Under the pieces are notes generated by a model. The model searched no databases, was not told the DNA's origin, and worked only from the letters and a program-made list of their open reading frames with translations. From contig SJRY01000263.1 in assembly GCA_011319805.1 (NCBI GenBank), positions 496,001 to 560,000 on the forward strand: DNA of 64,000 bases, written 5' to 3'. Positions 57,126 to 64,000 of this stretch are shown in pieces. This DNA comes from Macrocybe gigantea. Lineage: Eukaryota > Basidiomycota > Agaricomycetes > Agaricales > Callistosporiaceae. Position 1 is the first letter of the stretch, and each line of letters starts with the position of its first letter. The position numbers and the translations under genes are program-made.

Positions 57126-58327
57126 CTACTTGTCTGGCGTTTGCAGCAATGTTTTGAGAGCCGGGAACAAGTCTATTGCATTGCCACTCATGATTTTGTC
57201 CAGCTTCTGCTCATCTTTCATGTAGTATTTCTTCGTTTCATTGGTATACCATTCCGCCATCTGTGCGTTTACGGCTGAAAAAAGTCGATTCAAGCATACG
57301 CTTACGCATGGCCAGTAATCTCACCAGGAAAATCCGACCCGAATAGGACATGATCATGTTTGACGAACATATCCATGGCAGCCAAGGCTGGGAGACTGGC
57401 ACTGAGAGCCGTCTCGTAGTAGAACGTTCCAAAATCTTGCATCATTTCTTCAGCCGAGTGCGAACACCCAAGATGGTTGGAAAGAACTGCGACACGGGAG
57501 GCCAACATGGCGGTGCCGCCACCCATGTGCGCCAAGATGATCTTCACCTTAGAGTATTTGCGTTTGCGTCCAGTGACGACGAGATGCGCGGCGGCTTTGA
57601 AAGTCTCGTGAGGAACCTGTCATCAAGCAGCGGCGGTAAGCGAAATGAACATGAGCAGGCAAACTGCAAGTGCGCACCTCCACGACTGGGACACATAAGG
57701 TGGGATGTGGCGATGGCAAGGTAGGAGCGACTTGCGTGCCATGGATAAATACGACGGCCGCACGACGATCTAGTTCAGCCCAGATGGGATCGAACCGCTC
57801 GTCACCAATATATACTAAATATATGCGCTCAAACCAGTTTCTGACACGTTCAAAAGATGGCGAATTGCAAACCTCTATGATCCTCTTGTCCATAAGACGA
57901 ATTGAGCGAGAATCCAATAGCACCGAGCGAGTCGAGTGCATAGGCGACTTCTCCCAGAATAACTGTGCATCATACAGACAATCAGTGACACGCCCGTAAA
58001 AGGATGGGGATCAAACCTCTTACTCTCTGTGTCGTCCAACAGCGGCAGACCTGCGAAGAAACGGAAGCGCCCTGGGTGCTGCTTCACAATATTGGCCGCG
58101 TAAAGGTTGCGTTCTCTGACGATGGTCCAAGTCGCGTTGGAGCCGGCATCCAATGCAGGAAAAGAAAGGATGGCAATGTCAATACCCGAGGCATCCATGT
58201 ATTGCAAGCTTGTTGCAGGACTCCATGGCAAGGTGCCGGGCGGGGTGCGCCAGCCCATGTTCTGGTTTAAGCTCTCTTTATCCAGCCCGGAGGGGAAGAA
58301 ATGGTGGTGGACATCGATGCAAAGCAT
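57126..58327 (-). CDS. Amidohydrolase, ACMSD-like (Amidohydro_2)
   Basis: TIM-barrel metal-dependent hydrolase/decarboxylase. Starts [20 protein letters not shown] with metal-binding HxH, then [37 protein letters not shown] and [20 protein letters not shown]. Across introns: [48 protein letters not shown] (metal His), [19 protein letters not shown] (metal His) and [10 protein letters not shown] (metal Asp). The final splice (donor GTGAGATTA, acceptor TTTTTTCAG) gives [18 protein letters not shown] ending [11 protein letters not shown]. All metal ligands are present. The family includes aminocarboxymuconate-semialdehyde decarboxylase, 2,6-dihydroxybenzoate and related decarboxylases; the substrate cannot be told here. 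Same strand as the dehydrogenase upstream. Confidence 0.87.
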
Positions 58328-58435
58328 GGAGAAATGTTGGAAGTTGGAGAACAAGATTGGACTTCTTTTTTCTTGTCTTTGGCTCAACTGCCAAGGCTAC
58401 ATTGACAAGGCGTACACATCCCACTCACACGTTCA

Positions 58436-59365
58436 TTACGTATTCCTATATTCTTTACACGCCTCAGAATCCCATGACAAGAACTGGCCGCTGAGTTCTT
58501 TCGGAGCCCTTATCGACAGCGCAGCGATAACATGGCCACAATGTTCAGGCCGAACGAGAGAGCCCTCGGCGTGAACGCGGACAAACTTGGCATGGTCCTC
58601 GGGTGTCATTGCGGAAGCGCCCTTGCTACGTAACTCGCATTGCATCTTGAAAGCAGGAAAGTGTGAGTGCGGATCAACAAGCGAGTCGCGCGTGGATACT
58701 CACGCTGGTGTCCACCATGCCGGGACGGATGGCGACGGACACGATGCCGGGTTCCTCCTCCGCAAAGGTTCTGCAGAGGGAATTCATGGCAGCCTTGCTA
58801 GCATTGTACGGACCCCAGCCAGCGGTGCCTTTGATAGCGGCGCCTGAGCTGACGAAGACAACTCTGCCACCATGGTCGCTGGCACGGAGGGAGGGGAGGG
58901 CGGCTCCGAGTGCGGAGATGAGCGAGAAGAAGTTGACGTCAAAATGCTGCTCCAGGCAGAGATCGGAGTCTGATCGCCAATGCGGCAGAGCGGATCGAGC
59001 ACGCCCGCGTTGAGAACCAGGCCATCGAGGCCCCCAAAGTGCGCGTGGCCCCTGTGCACGGCTTCCCGCAGCAGGGCATCGTCTGCACTATAGTTGGGAC
59101 ATAATCAATCATACGTCGAGCAGCAACAGCACTCCACGGACACATCGCATGCTATGGTCAGCAGGTCCGCGCTAGCTAGTTCGGCGAGCTCCTTTGTCCG
59201 AGTGCGAGATAATGCTATGACCTGGGCGCCTAACTTGCGGAGGAGCAGTCTGGTGACGGCGAGACCGATTCCCCTGGGAGGACGTCAGCGTTGTACTGCC
59301 ATATGGGTGTGAGTGCATCACTTGGAGGCGCCGGTGACGAGCACGACGGGCTTTCGAGTGGCCAT
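58436..59365 (-). CDS. Short-chain dehydrogenase/reductase with one apparent one-base frameshift
   Basis: NAD(P)H-dependent oxidoreductase of the classical SDR type. Start MATRKPVVLVTGAS leads, after an intron, to GIGLAVTRLLLRKLGAQVIA (Gly-rich cofactor loop TGAS..GIG) and ALSRTRTKELAELA, then HFGGLDGLVLNAG. Near 58,952 the frame changes between PISAW and EQHFDVNFFSLI, with one G missing from a GGG. The second frame has HGGRVVFVSSGAAIKGTAGW (catalytic Ser) and GPYNASKAAMNSLCRTFAEE (catalytic Tyr and Lys), then IVSVAIRPGMVDTS. A last exon gives MQCELRSKGASAM and ends KEYRNT. Resembles yeast YIR035C-type/benzil-reductase-like SDRs. Intact if the missing base is an assembly error. Head-to-head with PDB1 (146 bp). 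Confidence 0.88.
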
Positions 59366-59511
59366 GTCGAGTTCGTGGTTAAGCTTGATGTTGCGCGGAG
59401 CTTGAATTCTACCCCAAAACAACTCGCCTCCTCATCTCGGCCAGCAAGCCTCCCTCCATTTTTAAAAAAAATTCTTTTATTCCTTTATTCCTCTCTTCTC
59501 TCCATCCGACT
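59366..59511. promoter_or_regulatory. 146-bp bidirectional promoter, SDR/PDB1
   Basis: Interval between divergent starts; a pyrimidine-rich tract (A7 then mostly C/T, about 59,462-59,505) precedes the PDB1 ATG, as often seen upstream of highly expressed fungal genes. Confidence 0.45.
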
Positions 59512-60944
59512 ATGCTCCCCCGGCTTCACCTTTCCCGCCGTTTCGCTCCCGCCGTTCTTGCACGCGGTTCTCTCCGCGCTGCACGCACGTACGCAACGGC
59601 CACCACGGAGCACACCGTATGCCTCGTCTTTCACTTCCGCCACCCCGCATGCTGACCTCTCTGAATGGCACAAAGATGACCGTCCGAGAAGCCCTCAACG
59701 CTGCCATGGAGGAGGAAATGATCCGCGACGAAAAGGTCTTCATCCTTGGCGAAGAGGTTGCTCGCTATAATGGCGCTTACAAGGCTTGTCTTCGTGTCAT
59801 TTGCTACTTGTCGCAACGGAATCGAATCTCCCTCCTGATCAGGTTACCAAGGGCCTTATGGACAAATTTGGCGAAAAACGTGTCGTGGACACGCCCATCA
59901 CTGAAATGGGTTTCGCTGGTCTAGCTGTCGGTGCTGCCCTTCAAGGTCTGCGACCAATGTACGTTCCAGCTCGACAATTTTGAGAAAAGGAGCCCGGACT
60001 AACCCGCATCCGCAAGATGCGAGTTTATGACGTTCAACTTTGCAATGCAAGCCATCGACCAAATCGTCAACTCTGCTGGCAAGACATATTACATGTCCGG
60101 TGGCAATGTGCCTTGCCCCATCGTCTTCCGTGGTCCTAATGGTGCTGCAGCGGGTGTCGCCGCTCAGCACTCACAAGATTATGCTGCGTGGTACGGCTCA
60201 GTTCCAGGTCTCAAGGTTGTCAGCCCATGGAGTGCAGAGGACTGCAAAGGCCTCTTGAAGGTATGCTCTCTTACCCCTTGTACCACCTTACACCCATTGC
60301 CCCCATAGTCTGCCATTCGTGACCCCAACCCCGTCGTCTTCCTCGAGAATGAGATGATGTACGGCGTATCCTTCCCTATGTCCTCCGAGGCCATGTCAGA
60401 CAGCTTCCTCCTCCCTATTGGCAAGGCCAAAATTGAGCGCGAGGGAAGCGACGTCACTATTGTCGCACACAGCAAGATGGTAACACATAGCATAGAGGCT
60501 GCAGAGGAACTCGCCAAGGAAGGAATTAAAGCTGAAGTCATCAACTTGCGCAGCATCCGTCCCCTCGACATTGATACAATAAAGCAGTCAGTCAAGAAGA
60601 CCAACCGGTGAGAAATGCACCACTTCGTGGTTGGACCTAGAAGGTGCTCATGACATCCCGGACCAGGTTGCTGATTGTGGAGGGTGGCTTCCCCATGTTC
60701 GGTGTAGGTAGTGAGATCTGTGCTCAAATTGTTGAGAGCGAGGCTTTCGATTATCTTGACGCACCAGTGGAACGGATCACAGGCGCCGACGTACCCACTC
60801 CTGTAAGTTTACGCCCACTTCCGTTGATTTGCTCTCTTAACCAATAGTTGATAACAGTACGCGACGAACTTGGAGGCCTTGGCTTTCCCTGACACGCCAC
60901 TTATCGTGAAGGTGGCAAAACGTGCACTCTACCGCACGAACTAG
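59512..60944 (+). CDS. PDB1: Pyruvate dehydrogenase E1 component, beta subunit (mitochondrial)
   Basis: Forms the thiamine-diphosphate E1 heterotetramer of the pyruvate dehydrogenase complex. Presequence [20 protein letters not shown]. An intron joins ATTEHT to [20 protein letters not shown], then [16 protein letters not shown] (Glu that activates ThDP). The next intron (59784-59843) must begin GC (AAG|GCTTGT...ATCAG) to continue [20 protein letters not shown]. Next [92 protein letters not shown] and [20 protein letters not shown], then [20 protein letters not shown]. Ends ALYRTN. Length and motifs are normal. Confidence 0.96.
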
Positions 60945-61067
60945 ACGATCTTTATCATGTTCGCCATTCTGTAGACCTGCTATGTTTCCATACCTGCATT
61001 CCCGCTGTCTAGATCGTATAATAAAATTTATACCAATTATTACGTGCAGAAAACTCCCGTTCGCCTC

Positions 61068-63677
61068 TCAGTCATGGTAGATAGCTTCTAAACGAACCCG
61101 TACAGCATTGCCGTGAGCTTGTAACTCCTCGCAGTCTGCGAGCGTAGTCACGATTGGTCCGAGCACTCGCAAACCGTCAGAAGTGATTTCTTGGCAAGTT
61201 ATGTGTTTCTGGAAAGAGGCAGTGTTCACCCCACTAAACTGACGCGCGTATCCGTTGGTCGGCAGCGTATGGTTTGTACCAGATGCATAGTCGCCGCAGC
61301 TAGGACACGAATTAGTGAGAAGTGTACTGGCGCCCGGACTCTCGCATACCTTTCAGGCGTAAACGGACCGACGAAGACGCTGCCAGCATTGTTGACGAGA
61401 GCAATCATGTCGCTCGCGCTCTCCAAATGCATGATCAAGTGCTCCGGAGCGTAGTCGTTCGAGAATGCGAGGGCCTCCTCGATAGAGTCCGTCTTCACGA
61501 TTATACTCTTCGCCACGGACTGACGCACAATATCCACTCGTGATAGCCCCAAGGCCTGACGCTCAACTTCTTTTTCAATCTCCTCCAACCTTTCACCCGA
61601 CAACCGCACAGTCACCAGTACAACTTGCGAGTCGACTCCATGTTCTGCCTGAGACAGAAGATCCGCCGCAACAAATGCAGGATTAGCTGTGTGATCAGCA
61701 ATGACCTTTTAGTCACAACGTGAGTTTCATAGACAAAAAGAGCTGTCTCCAAAGAACTCACCAGAACCTCAGAGGGTCCTGCAGGCATGTCAATCGATAC
61801 AAGGGCATCCGTATCGTTCTGAACCAACATTTTGGCGGCTGTCACCCACTGATTTCCAGGTCCAAAGATTTTATCGACTTTAGGCACACTCTCGGTACCG
61901 TAGGCCATGGCAGCAACCGCCTGCGCTCCTCCGGCCTTGAGAATCGCGGAAGCCCCTACGAGATGAGCGACATACATGACTTCGGGAGAAATCGAACCGT
62001 CCGATCGAGGAGGCGTGGCAATGACGATTTCTTGGCAGCCCGCAACTTGCGCAGGGATCCCAAGCATCAAGGCGGTTGAAGGAAGCACAGCCGTGCCACC
62101 AGGCACGTACAAGCCCACTTTCGCGATCGGCCGCGCGAATCGAGAGCACATGACGCCGGGCATGGTCTCTACAGAAAGCATTTTACCATCCACCTGAGCT
62201 TCGTGAAACTTGCGAATGTTGGCGTACGCCTTGTCTATCGCATCTCTCACCGCATCATCAATTTGCATGGACTCAGCGGGGAAGGGAGGGGAGATGGTCG
62301 TCGACGTAAGCTTAGCTTTGTCGAACTTCGCAGTCAACTCCAGCAGGGCCTTGTCTCCTCTCTGGCGGACGTCCTCGACTATAGGCTTCACCTTGGCGAT
62401 CATTTCGTCAGACTTGAGGACCGGACGCTTAAGGAGCCGAGCACGCTCTTCCCTGGAGACCTGCGAGAGATCTGACACACGCATGCGAATCGCCGCGTCG
62501 GGCGCAGCAGGTTGAGCCAGACGTTGTTTCGCGGCCCACTGCGCTTTGGCATTCCCGGGCCTACGAGTGACCCGCTTGGCCTTGAGGTCAAGAGAGTGTT
62601 CGATGTCGGCTACGCTGACTCCGGCGGCGACACATTTGGTGAGGGCAAAATACAATAGATCGGCCGCTTCAAATGCTATGTCGTCCTTTTTCTCTGCTTT
62701 GCACAGTTCGTCGGCTTCCTCCATAATCTTCGACCGCAAAAGTGACGGATCGTTGAATAAACGTTTCGTGTAAGATCCCTCTGGAGCAGATTCCGACCTC
62801 GAAAAAAGTGTTCTCTCCAGAGCCGGTAAGCCGTTCAGTTCCCCAAAACATGACGACCGGTTTAGATGGCAGAATCCGGCACCGTGCTGACGCACCCGGA
62901 ATTCCAAGCTGTCCGAATCGCAGTCCAATCGATAGCGAGAACATCCTGAATGGCACCTGATGTCTCGCCCTTCCGCCATAGACCGTGTTTCCGTGACTGA
63001 TAAACACCTTTTCCCGTGGTGATGCTCTCCCTGACCGACTCGCCTGACGAATAGACAAGACCAAGTGAATGACCTGACTCGGTCGTGACAATAGTAGGGA
63101 ATAGCCCATCATGTCTGTCTGAGATGACAGGAGCCATGAAGGCGTCTGCAACGTTGATCTGAACAGACGAACTCGGGCCAAGGGTGAGCTGGGATGTGTG
63201 GAGGACGAGAGTCGCTCCTATGTTTCGGAGGCCCCTGATGTCGGTTTTTGTGGGCGGAGACGGGGTAGATGGCAGAACATATATTTCGGATTTTGCAAAG
63301 AATTTTGAAACGGAGGAGATAAGATCTAGGTCGATGGCTGGTATCTTGAGAAAGACTCCAGACACGGCGTTGCGCAGGCTATCAGATACAGCGCTAATGC
63401 TTGCGACATCTAGAAGGAGGAGCAAACGGTTGGGAAGTATTCCCGCACCGATAAGTTCCTTTGCGGAGGACAAGGGTACTATGATCTTTTCCGCGCCATT
63501 ATTGAGATGGGAGATGGCATCGTCAAGAGTAAGCGACTCCTCGGCGATAATGTACGATCGTTGGAATGCGTCAGACCTTTCAAAATTTGATGAGGGAATA
63601 ACAACGGGGGCGACCCTATTAAGAGCCGAGAGGAGATCGACGCCGTCGTCGTCGAGGAGAGGAAGGAAGGCAAACAT
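61068..63677 (-). CDS. HIS4: Trifunctional histidine biosynthesis protein HIS4 (PRA-CH / PRA-PH / histidinol dehydrogenase), one apparent frameshift
   Basis: Carries steps 2, 3 and 9-10 of histidine synthesis. Start MFAFLPLLDDDGVDLLSAL. Cyclohydrolase: GLFPTIVTTESGHSLGLVYS, ESITTGKGVYQSRKHGLWRK and GETSGAIQDVL. Then, in the next frame with one base missing (62,937), RYRLDCDSDSLEF with metal-binding Asp residues and QHGAGFCHLNRSSCFGELNG. Pyrophosphohydrolase: LRSKIMEEADELCKAEKKDD and AFEAADLLYFALTKC. Dehydrogenase: RPIAKVGLYVPGGTAVLPST, IFGPGNQWVTAAKMLVQND, VSIDMPAGPSEVL, a splice to VIADHTANPAFVAADLLSQA, then EHGVDSQVVLVTVR, SNDYAPEHLIMHLESA and, after another intron, CGDYASGTNHTLPTNGYARQ. 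Ends VRLEAIYHD. Domain order is the fungal one. Confidence 0.95.
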
Positions 63678-63763
63678 TGGACGCGAGTCACACAGGACAG
63701 AATTCCGTTTTATCTTATCTACTACTATCTGGGTGATAGGATTTTGCTGCAAACCCAGGACAT

Positions 63764-63844
63764 GGCCTTGTAGTGTAGTGGTTAGCACATGAGATTCTGA
63801 AACAGTTATTTCTCATAACCCAGGTTCGAGTCCTGGCATGGCCT
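63764..63844 (+). tRNA. tRNA-Gln (anticodon CUG) with 9-nt intron
   Basis: Folds as a cloverleaf. Acceptor GGCCTTG pairs with CATGGCC except one T-T mismatch; D stem GTG/CAC; anticodon stem TGAGA/TCTCA; loop with CTG after T33; T arm CCAGG-TTCGAGT-CCTGG. The anticodon loop region is 9 nt too long, consistent with the usual intron after position 37; intron CAG can pair with the anticodon, as expected for a spliced pre-tRNA. Internal promoters are clean: box A TAGTGTAGTGG and box B GGTTCGAGTCC. A T6 run at 63848-63853 is the Pol III terminator. The 5' half resembles yeast tRNA-Gln. Confidence 0.93.
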
Positions 63845-63847
63845 TCC

Positions 63848-63853
63848 TTTTTT
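63848..63853 (+). terminator. RNA polymerase III T-run terminator of tRNA-Gln
   Basis: Six T residues 4 nt after the tRNA 3' end. Confidence 0.85.
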
Positions 63854-64000
63854 CCCTTCCCGCTCTAAGTGGGGCTTCGACAAAAACCCATCGTGGCTCA
63901 ATGTCGCGCCTTATAAACATTAGATTAACAGGCCGAAATCCGCTATGGATTTCTGGTTTCTGATTGCTCGAACGAATGAAAGAGCTGTATGCCATCACAT

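Noticed and set aside
53122..61068. Idea that IDH1, PDB1 and the amidohydrolase/SDR pair form a metabolic cluster
   Set aside because: IDH1 and PDB1 are scattered housekeeping genes in most fungi and the hydrolase and SDR show no shared pathway in the sequence; adjacency alone is not evidence.
1..64000. Mobile elements, viral remnants, CRISPR arrays or secondary-metabolite clusters
   Set aside because: No transposase, integrase, reverse transcriptase, capsid, NRPS, PKS or terpene synthase motif, no long terminal or inverted repeats, and no regularly spaced repeats were seen.

Overview
This window looks like nuclear DNA of a basidiomycete fungus, most likely a mushroom-forming Agaricomycete. 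Genes are tightly packed and almost all are split by 50-65 nt GT-AG introns, often with a CTAAC/CTGAC-like branch site. The protein set is ordinary fungal housekeeping plus families typical of Agaricomycetes (a DUF6534-like membrane protein, a DUF2264 protein, a DUF262 protein). I see no transposon, integrase, reverse transcriptase, virus-derived gene, CRISPR array or secondary-metabolite cluster. Species cannot be named from the sequence alone.

Layout, left to right. 1-3 kb: 3'-truncated PUS7 (-) head-to-head with URA3 (+). 3-12.3 kb: one giant gene (-) for an FMP27/Hobbit (BLTP2) bridge-like lipid-transfer protein. 12.8-16.6 kb: DPB2, DNA polymerase epsilon subunit B (-), divergent from a PHAF1-family autophagy protein (+). 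16.7-20.5 kb: a REXO1/REX3-like RNA exonuclease (-) divergent from ceramide synthase LAG1 (+). 20.7-23.1 kb: a Gfd2-like RNase H-fold protein (-) divergent from a CENP-A/Cse4 centromeric histone (+). 23.4-28.6 kb: COX18 (-), ribosomal protein eL6 (-), pyrimidine 5'-nucleotidase SDT1 (+), TMA17/ADC17 (+) and an unrecognised coiled-coil protein (+). 29.4-36 kb: a Ser/Pro-rich protein (-), Pol I core factor RRN7 (-) and the ER J-protein ERJ5 (+). 36-41 kb: DUF2264 (-), glutamine synthetase GLN1 (-) and AP-1 sigma APS1 (-). 41.6-44.7 kb: a coiled-coil/CxxC protein (+) and a DUF6534-like membrane protein (+). 44.8-49.5 kb: glutamate-carboxypeptidase-like VPS70 relative (-) divergent from cohesion factor DCC1 (+). 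49.7-53 kb: DUF262 protein (-) and an unrecognised nuclear-type protein (+). 53-61 kb: IDH1 (-), an alpha/beta hydrolase (+), an ACMSD-like amidohydrolase (-), a short-chain dehydrogenase (-) and PDB1 (+). 61-63.7 kb: HIS4 (-). A tRNA-Gln(CUG) with a 9-nt intron closes the window.

There is no operon-like functional unit. Mitochondrial metabolism (IDH1, PDB1, COX18), amino acid and nucleotide synthesis (GLN1, HIS4, URA3), chromosome biology (CENP-A, DPB2, DCC1) and lipid/membrane traffic (FMP27, LAG1, APS1) are intermixed. The strongest architectural feature is the number of head-to-head pairs separated by less than about 400 bp, ten in 64 kb.

One caution applies to every gene model. Several strongly conserved genes (GLN1, HIS4, the dehydrogenase, DUF2264 three times, probably the PHAF1 gene) lose frame at a point where conserved protein continues directly in the next frame, with the deficit equal to one base. 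Most of these fall in short homopolymers. I read this as residual single-base deletion errors of the assembly rather than gene decay. All start sites and exon joins are my own reading from splice signals and family knowledge.
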